Under the pieces are notes generated by a model. The model worked only from the letters and a program-made list of their open reading frames with translations, was not told the origin of the DNA and searched no databases. This document shows positions 27,639 to 37,210 of a stretch of 64,000 bases of DNA, piece by piece (the first letter of the stretch is position 1; every line of letters starts with the position of its first letter). The position numbers and the translations under genes are program-made. The stretch is from an uncultured Chlorobiaceae bacterium (lineage in GTDB: Bacteria > Bacteroidota > Chlorobiia > Chlorobiales > Chlorobiaceae): positions 1 through 64,000 of the forward strand of contig CAIJGA010000020.1 in NCBI GenBank assembly GCA_903820085.1, given 5' to 3'.

Positions 27639-28753
27639 GTTCAACTGCCTTATCGCAATTTAGCATGCCTTTTCTTATGGGTAATAATCTCAATGCCTGG
27701 TCGGAAGCCCTTTCCGGGTTCTATCTTCTGGGTTTGCCTCTCGGTCTGGTTATTCTTGCCGCCATTCCCCTTGTCTTTATTGCCCTCTACTCACTCACCT
27801 ATGGAGTATACGGCGAACGGAAAATTTCCGCCTTCATGCAGGATCGTCTCGGTCCTATGGAAGTTGGCAAATGGGGTATCCTGCAGACCATTGCCGACAT
27901 CCTCAAGCTCCTCCAGAAAGAGGATATCGTCCCTACATCGGCCGACAAGTTCCTTTTTGTTATCGGCCCTGGCGTTCTCTTTGTCGGCTCCTTTCTCGCA
28001 TACGCTGTCTTGCCCTTCAGCTCCGCCTTTATCGGAGCAAGCCTCAACGTCGGTCTCTTTTATGCAATCGGCATTGTAGCACTTGAAGTGGTCGGTATTC
28101 TTGCCGCCGGCTGGGGTTCCAACAACAAGTGGTCGCTCTACGGAGCTGTCCGCAGCGTTGCCCAGATTGTCAGCTACGAAATTCCCGCCGCCATTGCACT
28201 GCTCTGCGGTGCCATGATGGCCGGCACGCTCGACATGCAAAAGATCACCTTGTTGCAGTCCGGCTCGCTTGGTTTCGCGCACTTCTTCCTCTTTCAGTCG
28301 CCCATAGCCTGGCTGCCGTTCATCATCTACTTTATTGCCTCGCTTGCTGAAGTCAACCGCGCCCCCTTTGATATCCCTGAAGCTGAATCAGAACTGGTTG
28401 CCGGTTATTTCACCGAATACTCCGGCATGAAGTTCGCGGTTATCTTCCTGGCCGAATACGGCAGCATGTTCATGGTATCCGCCATTATCTCCATCGTCTT
28501 TCTCGGCGGATGGAACTCACCGCTACCCAATATCGGTTCGCTTGCCCTGAACGACATGACATCCGGCCCGATCTGGGGTGCATTCTGGATGATCACGAAA
28601 GGGTTCTTCTTTATTTTTGTCCACATGTGGCTTCGCTGGACTCTTCCCCGTTTGCGGGTCGACCAGCTTATGTATCTTTGCTGGAAAGTTTTGACCCCCT
28701 TTGCCTTTGTCAGTTTTGTGCTGACAGCCATATGGGAAATATATGTCCCTTAA
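27635..28753 (+). CDS. nuoH: NADH-quinone oxidoreductase subunit H (NuoH/NdhA)
   Basis: This membrane subunit forms part of the quinone chamber and first proton path. It is 372 residues with about eight helices. The hallmark loops are [42 protein letters not shown] and [33 protein letters not shown]. It starts inside the nuoD stop with a 4-base overlap, indicating coupling. The N-terminal 30 residues are longer than usual. Confidence 0.97.
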   Translation: MSSTALSQFSMPFLMGNNLNAWSEALSGFYLLGLPLGLVILAAIPLVFIALYSLTYGVYGERKISAFMQDRLGPMEVGKWGILQTIADILKLLQKEDIVPTSADKFLFVIGPGVLFVGSFLAYAVLPFSSAFIGASLNVGLFYAIGIVALEVVGILAAGWGSNNKWSLYGAVRSVAQIVSYEIPAAIALLCGAMMAGTLDMQKITLLQSGSLGFAHFFLFQSPIAWLPFIIYFIASLAEVNRAPFDIPEAESELVAGYFTEYSGMKFAVIFLAEYGSMFMVSAIISIVFLGGWNSPLPNIGSLALNDMTSGPIWGAFWMITKGFFFIFVHMWLRWTLPRLRVDQLMYLCWKVLTPFAFVSFVLTAIWEIYVP

Positions 28754-28797
28754 GAGAGTTCAACAGTCAACGGCCGGAAAGTAATGACCTATAGATT

Positions 28798-29418
28798 ATG
28801 AGTGAGTATTTCGGGAATATAAAAACCGGGGCAGTAACGATTGCCTCCGGCTTGGGAATCACCCTGAAGCATTTTTTCAATGCTATCCATCGCAAAGGTG
28901 ATGCCGGTCTTGATGATGTCGACTATTTTCGTCAGGTTGACGGCTTGTGCACTCTGCAGTACCCGCGGGAGGTCATACCGACGCCTCTGAATGGTCGTTA
29001 CCGGCTCTATAACGATATCGAAGATTGCATCGGCTGCGGCCAGTGTGTCAGAGCCTGCCCGATTGCCTGCATCTCGATGGAGACCATCAAGGTTGCCGCT
29101 GATGATCTGGCGGTCTGCGGAAAAACTTCAGACGGGCAGCAGAAAAAATTCTGGATTCCTGTTTTTGATATTGATGTGGCAAAGTGCATGACCTGCGGAA
29201 TATGCACGACAGTCTGCCCGACAGAATGTCTTGCGCATACTCCTGTCAGCGATTTTTCCGAGTTTGACCGAAGCAACTTTATCTATCATTTCGGCAACCT
29301 TTCCCGGCTTGAGGCTGAGGCCAAGCGCCGCAAGAATGCTGAACTGCAGGCAAAGGCACTGGCAGAAAGGGAAAAGAAGGCAGCAGATGCCCTTAATGAA
29401 AGCAAGGGCGGAGAATAG
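28798..29418 (+). CDS. nuoI: NADH-quinone oxidoreductase subunit I (NuoI/NdhI), two [4Fe-4S] clusters
   Basis: This is the ferredoxin-like peripheral-arm subunit with clusters N6a and N6b. Two cluster motifs are intact: CIGCGQCVRACPIAC and CMTCGICTTVCPTEC. At 206 residues it has a charged C-terminal extension (KRRKNAELQAKALAEREKKAADALNE) predicted as a helix. In an enzyme without NuoEFG this subunit is a likely entry point for electrons from reduced ferredoxin; this is inference from cyanobacterial and archaeal relatives. Confidence 0.97.
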   Translation: MSEYFGNIKTGAVTIASGLGITLKHFFNAIHRKGDAGLDDVDYFRQVDGLCTLQYPREVIPTPLNGRYRLYNDIEDCIGCGQCVRACPIACISMETIKVAADDLAVCGKTSDGQQKKFWIPVFDIDVAKCMTCGICTTVCPTECLAHTPVSDFSEFDRSNFIYHFGNLSRLEAEAKRRKNAELQAKALAEREKKAADALNESKGGE

Positions 29419-29447
29419 TAGCGAACCAATTAATGTGCTCTAACACC

Positions 29448-29960
29448 ATGAGTAACCCAACCTATACGGTCATCTTTTATCTCTTTGCGGCCATTACGGT
29501 CTGTTCAGCCGCGTTTGTCGTGTTCACGCGGAATGTTATCTATTCCGCCTTTTCACTGCTCTTTACCTTTTTCGGTGTTGCCGCTCTCTACGTTTTTCTG
29601 AGCGCTGATTTCATTGCCGTCACCCAGGTTGTTGTTTACGTTGGCGGCATTCTTGTGCTTCTGCTTTTCGGTGTGATGTTTACCAACAGCATCATGAACG
29701 CCAAGCCGAAAAGTGATGTGCTCCACGTCGTGCCCGGTACCGTTCTGCTCATCGGCATCATCGGAGCAATGCTCTACACCTTTTATACCACGCATGGCTG
29801 GATGCCTTCCGAAACCACCCTGCAGGGCAGTATCGTAGAGCGGATCGGATTTGAAACCATGTCACGCTATGTTCTGCCGTTTGAAATGGTCTCCATCCTG
29901 CTGCTTGCAGCACTGATCGGAGCCGCATTTCTTGCACGTTTCGACAAGCCAGGGAAATAA
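29448..29960 (+). CDS. nuoJ: NADH-quinone oxidoreductase subunit J (NuoJ/NdhG)
   Basis: This ~170-residue membrane subunit has five helices and the conserved FTFFGVAALYVFLSADFIAVTQVVVYVGGILVLLLFGVMFT, containing the pi-bulge helix region of NuoJ. ATG 29448 (MSNPTYTVIFYLF) is preferred over one 15 bases upstream because it begins directly at the family N-terminus. It is followed by nuoK. Confidence 0.95.
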   Translation: MSNPTYTVIFYLFAAITVCSAAFVVFTRNVIYSAFSLLFTFFGVAALYVFLSADFIAVTQVVVYVGGILVLLLFGVMFTNSIMNAKPKSDVLHVVPGTVLLIGIIGAMLYTFYTTHGWMPSETTLQGSIVERIGFETMSRYVLPFEMVSILLLAALIGAAFLARFDKPGK

Positions 29961-29983
29961 CGAATCAATAAGTCTATCACAAC

Positions 29984-30301
29984 ATGGAACAGTTGACAAC
30001 CATCGGACTCAATCACTACCTCACCATATCGGCGTTCCTTCTGGGCTTCGGGCTTTTTGCCGTCATGACCCGGAAAAACGCAATCGTTATTTTGATGGGT
30101 GTTGAACTTATTCTTAATGCGGCGAATATCAATTTCCTGGCATTTTCAAAGTATAACGGCGGCATGGAAGGGGTGATGTTCGCCCTCTTCATTATCGTCA
30201 TTGCAGCGGCTGAAGCCGCTATTGCGCTTGCTATCGTGATCAATATTTTCAAGATATTCAAGAGTGTCGATGTCTCAACTGTTGATACCATGAAAGAGTA
30301 A
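29984..30301 (+). CDS. nuoK: NADH-quinone oxidoreductase subunit K (NuoK/NdhE)
   Basis: This 105-residue subunit has three helices and the key carboxylates in ILMGVELILNAANINFLAF and IAAAEAAIALAIVINIFK, both part of the central proton relay. Length and motif order match MrpC/NuoK. There are 23 bases between the nuoJ stop and this ATG. Confidence 0.96.
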   Translation: MEQLTTIGLNHYLTISAFLLGFGLFAVMTRKNAIVILMGVELILNAANINFLAFSKYNGGMEGVMFALFIIVIAAAEAAIALAIVINIFKIFKSVDVSTVDTMKE

Positions 30302-30356
30302 CCGAGCGTAAAGGGCACTATCAGTTTTAATTTTTTTCGCGTAAAACCAAAGGAAC

Positions 30357-32645
30357 ATGCACAGTTTAATTCAGTTATCAATAGTCGTACTGCTGTTGCC
30401 GCTGCTTTCGTTTGTCATTCTTATTTTTTTTAATCGCCGCCTTCCCCGAAGAGGTGATTTTATAGGATTAGGAATACTTGGCACAGCGTTTGGCATTTCC
30501 GCCTATATTTTCTGGTCGGTCATTGTCCAGGCATACGACCCGGCATTCCGGATTGCCTGGGATTTTACCTGGATTGATTTGGGCAATGTTCCCGGAGTTG
30601 GCCCGCTGCAGATAAAGATGGGTGTGGTTATTGATAACCTCACCGCCATCATGCTGGCGATGGTGACCCTCATCAGTCTTCTTGTCCACCTCTACTCCAC
30701 CGGATACATGGCCGGCGACAAGAATTACGGACGCTACTTTGCTTTTCTGGGCATCTTTACCTTCTCCATGCTCGGTATCGTGCTTTCCGACAACCTCTTC
30801 TCCATCTATATCTTCTGGGAGCTCGTCGGTCTTTCATCCTATCTGCTCATCGGCTTCTTCTTTGAAAAGGACAGTGCCGCTGATGCACAGAAAAAAGCCT
30901 TTCTTGCCAACCGTGTCGGCGATATCGGCATGTGGCTCGGCATCCTGATTCTCTATTCCCAGTTCCACACCTTCAGCTTTGAGCAGATCTATGCCAACCT
31001 TGCAGCAGGGAACTTCGGTCTCTCCAATGCCTGGCTCACCGCTGCCGGAATTCTTCTCTTTATGGGTTGCGTCGGCAAGTCCGCTCAGTTCCCGCTCCAC
31101 GTCTGGCTTCCTGACGCCATGGAGGGCCCAACACCGGTATCGGCCCTGATCCATGCAGCTACCATGGTTGCCGCAGGTGTCTACTTTGTCGCCCGTATCT
31201 TTATTATGCTGACTCCGGACGCACTCCACGTCATTGCTTTTATCGGAGCCTGCACCGCCTTTATGGCCGCAACCATTGCCATCACGCAGAACGACATCAA
31301 AAGAGTTCTGGCCTATTCAACGGTCTCCCAGCTCGGCTACATGGTTCTTGGCCTCGGTGTCGGAGCCTACTCGGCTGCGCTTTTCCACCTGGTGACGCAC
31401 GCATTCTTCAAGGCCTGTCTTTTCCTCGGTTCAGGCGCCATTATCCACGCCATGCACCACGAGCAGGATATGCGCTGGATGGGCGGTCTCCGCAAGCACA
31501 TGCCCTGGACTTTTGCAACCTTTACGCTTGCAACGCTTGCCCTTGCCGGCCTGCCTCTCACCAGTGGATTTTTGAGCAAGGATGCCATTCTTGCCGGAGC
31601 GATCGGTTTTGCCAAGGTTGAAGGCGGCGGTATCTACTATCTTATTCCCGTTCTTGGATTCTTTTCCGCTATGCTGACCGCCTTCTATATGGGCCGTCAA
31701 ATCTGGCTTGTCTTCTTTGGCGATAGTCGCACGCACCTGAAACCTGCCGACACCAGTCATCAGGCTCATCATGCGCACGACACGCATGCCACCCATGCCG
31801 ATGCCCATCATTCGACCCACGCGGTGCACGAAGTTTCATGGAACATGCGGGCCCCTCTGGTTATTCTGGCAGCACTCTCCATATACGCAGTCTATTCCCC
31901 TGATCCGCTTGACGGCGCAAAAGGGTGGTTTATGAAGATGATTCCGACCCCTGCAACCGTTGTCGGTGCAGCCAACCCGCAGAAGGGCGCGCTTCTTACA
32001 AGCAATGCTCCTTTGCACCTTGCCAGCGTCGTTCCTTCCAGTGAAACTGCTGCTCCTGCACTTGCCGCAACTCCGGTCGCCGCTGAACATGCTGTTGCCA
32101 CTGCTGAACATGGCGAAGCGAAGGGTGGCCATATCTACTCAGATCCGCGCCAGGCAGAAATTGTTCATGCAGGTCATGCTGCTCACTTCACGGCTATCTA
32201 CATCTCAAGCATCATGGTGGCGCTTGGTATTATCATGGCCTTTGTTGTGTACGTCTTCAAGATTATCGATCCCGAAAAAACCGCACGCCTCATCAGGCCG
32301 CTCTATCTCTTTTCGCTCAACAAATGGTACTGGGACGAGATCTATGATGCCACGGTTATCAAGGGCTCCATGGCACTTGCCAAAATGCTCTCCTGGTTCG
32401 ATGCCAAAGTTGTAGATGGCATGGTCAACGGCGTTGCCCTGCTGGTCAAGAAATTTGCCTTCCTCAACGACAGTTTCGACAAGCATGTGGTTGACGGCAT
32501 GGTGAACTTTACGGCATTCACCGTCAACACAACGGGCGCGGTACTCAGAAAGCTGCAGACAGGAAAGGTACAGACCTATGTAGTTATGCTGCTACTTGCC
32601 GTCTTTGGTTACTTTATTTTTTATTTTACACGACTGATCTACTAA
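30357..32645 (+). CDS. nuoL: NADH-quinone oxidoreductase subunit L (NuoL/NdhF), with His-rich insertion
   Basis: This is the distal antiporter-like proton pump of complex I. It is 762 residues, longer than the common 600-660. The core is intact: FWELVGLSSYLLIGFFFEKDSAADAQKKAF, PLHVWLPDAMEGPTPVSALIHAATMVAAGVY, and NDIKRVLAYSTVSQLGYMVLGLG, with key Glu and Lys residues. Between the core and the lateral helix a loop (res. ~460-491) packs many histidines (TSHQAHHAHDTHATHADAHH...). A second Ala/His-rich stretch lies near 560-610. The C-terminus carries KWYWDEIYDATVIKGSM and the long lateral helix. The insertions probably face one side of the membrane and could bind metal. Confidence 0.95.
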   Translation: MHSLIQLSIVVLLLPLLSFVILIFFNRRLPRRGDFIGLGILGTAFGISAYIFWSVIVQAYDPAFRIAWDFTWIDLGNVPGVGPLQIKMGVVIDNLTAIMLAMVTLISLLVHLYSTGYMAGDKNYGRYFAFLGIFTFSMLGIVLSDNLFSIYIFWELVGLSSYLLIGFFFEKDSAADAQKKAFLANRVGDIGMWLGILILYSQFHTFSFEQIYANLAAGNFGLSNAWLTAAGILLFMGCVGKSAQFPLHVWLPDAMEGPTPVSALIHAATMVAAGVYFVARIFIMLTPDALHVIAFIGACTAFMAATIAITQNDIKRVLAYSTVSQLGYMVLGLGVGAYSAALFHLVTHAFFKACLFLGSGAIIHAMHHEQDMRWMGGLRKHMPWTFATFTLATLALAGLPLTSGFLSKDAILAGAIGFAKVEGGGIYYLIPVLGFFSAMLTAFYMGRQIWLVFFGDSRTHLKPADTSHQAHHAHDTHATHADAHHSTHAVHEVSWNMRAPLVILAALSIYAVYSPDPLDGAKGWFMKMIPTPATVVGAANPQKGALLTSNAPLHLASVVPSSETAAPALAATPVAAEHAVATAEHGEAKGGHIYSDPRQAEIVHAGHAAHFTAIYISSIMVALGIIMAFVVYVFKIIDPEKTARLIRPLYLFSLNKWYWDEIYDATVIKGSMALAKMLSWFDAKVVDGMVNGVALLVKKFAFLNDSFDKHVVDGMVNFTAFTVNTTGAVLRKLQTGKVQTYVVMLLLAVFGYFIFYFTRLIY

Positions 32646-32686
32646 GAGAGATTTACTTTTAATCCGAAAACTTACAGACACGGAAC

Positions 32687-34321
32687 ATGCTGAGTTTAAT
32701 TGTTTTTCTGCCTATTATTGCCGGTCTGGTAATACTTGCTGTGCCTTCATCGCAAAAGCAGATAATCAGAATTGTTTCATTGCTTGCGGCTCTTGCCCAG
32801 GGAGTGCTGGCAGTTCTGATCTGGAAAGGTTACAATCCTGCGTTGCCGGGAATAACTGCCGGACCTGGAGGCAGCCCTCTCGGCTCATTCCAGTTTGTTG
32901 AGAAGGTTCCATGGATCAGTCTCCACCTCGGCGGTTTCGGTTCGCTGAACATCGAGTACTTCCTCGGCGTTGACGGCATCTCCGTCACCATGGTGATCCT
33001 GACTGCTCTGGTATCGGCCATCGGTGTGCTTTCAAGCTGGACCATCCAGAAACAGGTCAAAGGGTATTTTATCCTCTACAACCTGCTTGCATCGGCCATG
33101 ATGGGCTGCTTCGTCGCACTTGATTTCTTCCTGTTCTACGTTTTCTGGGAAATCATGCTTCTTCCGATGTACTTCCTTATCGGTATCTGGGGAGGTCCCA
33201 ATCGTGAATATGCCGCCATCAAGTTTTTCCTCTACACCCTGTTCGGCTCGGTTTTCATGCTTCTGGTCATGATTGCACTCTACTTCAGTGTTCTTGATCC
33301 GGTTACCGGCAACCATACCTTCAGTCTTGTTGCCATGGCAACACAGAGCAACTATATCAAGGATGCCATCCTCGGGCCAGACAATGTGATGTGGCGCTAC
33401 GTAGCCTTTATTGTCCTCTTTATCGGTTTCGCCATCAAGGTCCCGATGTTCCCGTTCCATACCTGGTTGCCGGATGCTCACGTTGAGGCTCCAACACCGA
33501 TTTCGGTTATTCTTGCCGGTGTGCTGCTGAAACTTGGTACCTATGGCATGATTCGTATCAACTTCCCGCTTTTCCCGGAAGTCTTCCACGCTTCAATGTA
33601 CGTGATCGGTATTTTCGGTGCCATCAACATCATCTATGGCGCCCTTTGTGCACTGGCACAGCAGGATCTTAAAAAGATGGTTGCCTACTCCTCCATCAGC
33701 CACATGGGGTATGTGCTTCTCGGTCTCTCCGCCGGAAACAGCGAGGGAATGGTTGGTGCGCTTTACCAGATGTTCAACCACGGCACCATCACCGCCATGC
33801 TCTTCCTTCTTGTCGGCGTTATCTATGACCGTGCCCATACCCGCCAGATCGACAAGTTCGGCGGCCTTGCCTCCTACATGCCGGTCTATGCAGCCGTTGT
33901 CACCGTAGCCTGGTTTGCTTCACTTGGTCTTCCCGGCCTGAGCGGCTTTATTTCCGAAGCGCTGGTCTTTGTCGGTGCCTTCAGTTCGCCAACAACACGC
34001 TACATCGCCATGGTCTCCGTTCTCGGCATTGTATTCGGTGCAGCTTACCTGCTCTGGTCTCTGCAAAGAATGTTCCTCGGAACACGGAAAGCCGATGCAG
34101 CCTATGATCTCCAAATTGGAACTGACGGTCATGAGCACATTCATTTCCATGACTGGAAGGGAAAGATCGATCTTGACGGACGCGAACTGGCCATGCTGGT
34201 GCCGCTGCTGTTGATCACCCTTTTCCTTGGCATCTACCCGATGCCTGTGCTTGGCATGTTGACGTCAAGCATCAACAAGCTGGTTCAAGTGCTCTCCCCG
34301 GTTGTGATGTCGCAGATGTGA
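32687..34321 (+). CDS. nuoM: NADH-quinone oxidoreductase subunit M (NuoM/NdhD)
   Basis: This 544-residue antiporter-like proton-pumping subunit has about fourteen helices. Conserved segments are FYVFWEIMLLPMYFLIGIWGG (with the pump Glu), FPFHTWLPDAHVEAPTPISVILAGVLLKLGTYGMIRI and LKKMVAYSSISHMGYVLLGLSAG. A His-containing loop (GTDGHEHIHFHDWKG) sits near the C-terminus, milder than but reminiscent of the NuoL insertion. Confidence 0.97.
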   Translation: MLSLIVFLPIIAGLVILAVPSSQKQIIRIVSLLAALAQGVLAVLIWKGYNPALPGITAGPGGSPLGSFQFVEKVPWISLHLGGFGSLNIEYFLGVDGISVTMVILTALVSAIGVLSSWTIQKQVKGYFILYNLLASAMMGCFVALDFFLFYVFWEIMLLPMYFLIGIWGGPNREYAAIKFFLYTLFGSVFMLLVMIALYFSVLDPVTGNHTFSLVAMATQSNYIKDAILGPDNVMWRYVAFIVLFIGFAIKVPMFPFHTWLPDAHVEAPTPISVILAGVLLKLGTYGMIRINFPLFPEVFHASMYVIGIFGAINIIYGALCALAQQDLKKMVAYSSISHMGYVLLGLSAGNSEGMVGALYQMFNHGTITAMLFLLVGVIYDRAHTRQIDKFGGLASYMPVYAAVVTVAWFASLGLPGLSGFISEALVFVGAFSSPTTRYIAMVSVLGIVFGAAYLLWSLQRMFLGTRKADAAYDLQIGTDGHEHIHFHDWKGKIDLDGRELAMLVPLLLITLFLGIYPMPVLGMLTSSINKLVQVLSPVVMSQM

Positions 34322-34364
34322 TTTAAAGGAATTGACAGAGGTTAAAGAATAAACGAAGAGAATT

Positions 34365-35897
34365 ATGTTCGAGCTGCCATCAGGTGCTGAAATCCAGGGA
34401 ATCATTGCTACTCTAAAAGCAAGCGTTGGGTTTTTTATACCTGAAATTTATCTGTCCGTCCTTTTCATGCTCCTCATCGTCATCGATCTGGTTGCTAAAG
34501 GGCGCAAAAACAATCTGCTCGCAATAACAACCCTTGTCGGGCTTGCGGGCAGCACCCTCTTTATTTTCCAGCAGCATAGCCTGCCGCCGGGAGAGCTCTT
34601 TTTCGGGATGTACGTTCTCGACGAATTTGCTCTCTTCTTCAAGTACTTTTTCGTGCTTTCCGGTATCATCGCCGTTATCGTTACCATGGTAGATGAGCAA
34701 TTCGACAGGGAAGTGAAAAGTATGGGCGAGTATTATGCGCTCATTGTTGCGATGGTGATCGGCATGATCATGATGGCCTCCTCGGCCGATCTGCTGATGA
34801 TCTTCCTCTCAATGGAGCTGGTAAGCTTCACCGGTTACATCCTTGCCGGCTATTTCAAGCGCAACGCCCGTTCATCGGAAGCTGCCCTGAAATATCTGGT
34901 CTACGGCGCCGTATCTTCAGGCCTGATGGTTTACGGCTTTTCTCTTATTTACGGCATCACTGCCCAAACCAATCTCATCAAGATCAGCCACGAACTTGCC
35001 GCCCACGGTTCCGACTCGCTGGTGATGATCTTTGCTTCACTCCTTGTACTGGCTGGTTTCGGTTACAAGATCGGTGCCGTCCCTTTCCATTTCTGGTCGC
35101 CCGATGTTTACGAAGGTTCACCGACTCCTATTACGGCCTACCTCTCGGTAGCTTCAAAGGCCGCAGGCTTTGCCCTGCTCATCCGCTTTTTCTACATTGC
35201 CATTCCTCACGGTGGTCTAGCGGTCGAAAACAAGCTCGGCCTCGACTGGGTGACGCTCCTCATTATTCTCTCCGTCTCCTCCATGATCTACGGCAACGTC
35301 GTAGCGCTCTGGCAGAAAAATGTCAAACGGCTGCTTGCCTACTCATCCATTGCCCATGCAGGCTATCTGCTGCTCGGCATCATTGTCATGAACAATCAGG
35401 CAACGCTGCTTTACCTGCTCTCCTACTTCCTCATGAATTTCGGCGCCTTTTATGTCGTCATTCTTATCGCCAACAAAACAGGAAGCGAAAATCTTGAAGA
35501 CTACCGCGGCCTGGGCATCAAAATGCCGCTCGCCGGCGCAGCCCTGACCGTCTTTTTGATCTCCCTTGTCGGCCTTCCCCCAACGGTTGGCTTTATCGGC
35601 AAGCTGTACATCTTTTCAGCCTTGCTCTCCAAGGGCTCGCTCTATATCGGGATTGCACTGGTCGGCATCATGACGAGTGTTATCTCCCTCTACTACTACA
35701 TGCTCATTCCGCTCAACATGTTTCTCCGCGAATCAAAGCGGCCGGATGACAAGAGCATGACGCTTGCCGTTGCACCGCAGATTTTCATGACCGCCCTGAT
35801 GATTCTGACACTGGTATTCGGAATCTTTTTTGCACCGCTCTCAGATTTTGCAAACTACTCATCAGCAATGTTTGGCATGACTCTGCCACTGCATTAA
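34365..35897 (+). CDS. nuoN: NADH-quinone oxidoreductase subunit N (NuoN/NdhB)
   Basis: This is the third antiporter-like pump, 510 residues long. Diagnostic segments are MIFLSMELVSFTGYILAGYFKRNARSSEAALKYLVYGAVSSGLMVYG, VPFHFWSPDVYEGSPTPITAYLSVASKAAGFA, and NVKRLLAYSSIAHAGYLLLG. It is last of the operon; a strong terminator follows. No gene for the NADH-dehydrogenase module (nuoE, F, G) is present within or next to the operon. Confidence 0.97.
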   Translation: MFELPSGAEIQGIIATLKASVGFFIPEIYLSVLFMLLIVIDLVAKGRKNNLLAITTLVGLAGSTLFIFQQHSLPPGELFFGMYVLDEFALFFKYFFVLSGIIAVIVTMVDEQFDREVKSMGEYYALIVAMVIGMIMMASSADLLMIFLSMELVSFTGYILAGYFKRNARSSEAALKYLVYGAVSSGLMVYGFSLIYGITAQTNLIKISHELAAHGSDSLVMIFASLLVLAGFGYKIGAVPFHFWSPDVYEGSPTPITAYLSVASKAAGFALLIRFFYIAIPHGGLAVENKLGLDWVTLLIILSVSSMIYGNVVALWQKNVKRLLAYSSIAHAGYLLLGIIVMNNQATLLYLLSYFLMNFGAFYVVILIANKTGSENLEDYRGLGIKMPLAGAALTVFLISLVGLPPTVGFIGKLYIFSALLSKGSLYIGIALVGIMTSVISLYYYMLIPLNMFLRESKRPDDKSMTLAVAPQIFMTALMILTLVFGIFFAPLSDFANYSSAMFGMTLPLH

Positions 35898-35926
35898 CGC
35901 GCATTCCGGCAGATAAAGTATAAAGG

Positions 35927-35960
35927 CCCCGTTTTCCTTCAGGTTAAACGGGGTTTTTTT
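35927..35960 (+). terminator. Rho-independent terminator after nuoN
   Basis: CCCCGTTT (35927-35934) pairs with AAACGGGG (35946-35953) and is followed by seven T residues. It separates the complex I operon from the hydrogenase operon, so hupS must have its own promoter in the ~145 bases between. Confidence 0.93.
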
Positions 35961-36106
35961 ATGGTATTTATAAAAACAATTGTTAGTTTCCAGCGTAATC
36001 TTTTTTTGCATACTGCATCACCAAAGCAGATGCACACCTCTTTTTTCTCACAGTTTGTTACAAGCTCTTTCCAGCTAATCTGATTTATATAAAGGGAGGT
36101 AGGATA

Positions 36107-37195
36107 ATGCAAAGCAATCAGACTTTTGCCGATGTTTTCAAGGCCAGGGGGGTAAGCCGCAGAGACTTTTTGAAGTTCTGTTCCCTTACTTCAGTCTATC
36201 TTGGTCTTTCACCCTCGATGGTGCCGAATATTGTCCAGGCAATGGAGAACAAGCCCCGGACTCCGGTCATCTGGCTTCACGGCCTTGAATGTACCTGTTG
36301 TTCCGAGTCGTTTATCCGCTCCTCCCATCCATCCATCGAAGACCTGCTCTTCAACATGATCTCCCTCGACTATGATGACCTGCTGAGTGCCGCTGCCGGT
36401 ACACAGCTTGAAGATCAGCGTCATCGGATCATGAAAGAGTACAAGGGAAAATACATCCTGGCCGTTGAAGGCAATGTTTCCACCAAAGATGATGGCGTCT
36501 ATTGCATGGTTGGCGGAGACTCCTTCCTCAACACACTGAAGGAAACTGCGGCTGATGCCGCTGCAATCATCGCCTGGGGTTCCTGTGCCTCATTCGGCTG
36601 TGTGCAGAATGCCCATCCCAATCCTTCCGGTGCCGCTCCCGTTTCCGACATTATCAAAGACAAGCCGATTGTTAAAGTGCCGGGCTGTCCGCCGATTTCA
36701 GAGGTGATGACCGGTGTTATTACCCATTTCCATACCTTCGGCACCTTGCCGGACCTCGACCGTCTGGGTCGTCCAAAAGCCTTCTACAACACCAGAATTC
36801 ACGACAAATGCTACCGGCGTGCATTCTTTGATGCCGGCATGTTTGTCCCGAGCTTCGATGATGAAGCAACAAGAAAAGGGTGGTGCCTCTACAAGATGGG
36901 CTGCAAAGGTCCTACCACCTACAACTCATGCTCCAAGATCCAGTGGAACGGCGGAACAAGCTTCCCGATCGGTTCCGGTCACCCCTGCATCGGCTGTTCC
37001 GAGCCAAATTTCTGGGACAGGGGCCCATTCTACCAAAGACTTGCTGAAGTGCCATTCCTCGGCACAGACAGCAATGCCGACAAGATCGGCATACTTGCCG
37101 TTGGTGCCGCTGCCGCAGGTGCTGCCGCTCATGCGGCCGTTACGGCAGTAAAGAAGGCGAAAGAAGAGAAGCATGATAATAAAGATAATGCCTAA
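36107..37195 (+). CDS. hupS: [NiFe] uptake hydrogenase small subunit
   Basis: This is the iron-sulfur subunit passing electrons from the NiFe site to the membrane. It is 362 residues long. The twin-arginine signal SRRDFLKFC exports the folded heterodimer. Cluster ligands appear in [44 protein letters not shown] and the later Cys-rich [13 protein letters not shown] / [15 protein letters not shown]-terminal hydrophobic helix ([15 protein letters not shown]) anchors it, followed by a very polar tail. GGGAGG precedes the ATG. It is first gene of hupSLC. The anchor is unusually Ala-rich and short. Confidence 0.97.
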   Translation: MQSNQTFADVFKARGVSRRDFLKFCSLTSVYLGLSPSMVPNIVQAMENKPRTPVIWLHGLECTCCSESFIRSSHPSIEDLLFNMISLDYDDLLSAAAGTQLEDQRHRIMKEYKGKYILAVEGNVSTKDDGVYCMVGGDSFLNTLKETAADAAAIIAWGSCASFGCVQNAHPNPSGAAPVSDIIKDKPIVKVPGCPPISEVMTGVITHFHTFGTLPDLDRLGRPKAFYNTRIHDKCYRRAFFDAGMFVPSFDDEATRKGWCLYKMGCKGPTTYNSCSKIQWNGGTSFPIGSGHPCIGCSEPNFWDRGPFYQRLAEVPFLGTDSNADKIGILAVGAAAAGAAAHAAVTAVKKAKEEKHDNKDNA

Positions 37196-37210
37196 CCCCG
37201 GGAGTAGCTC

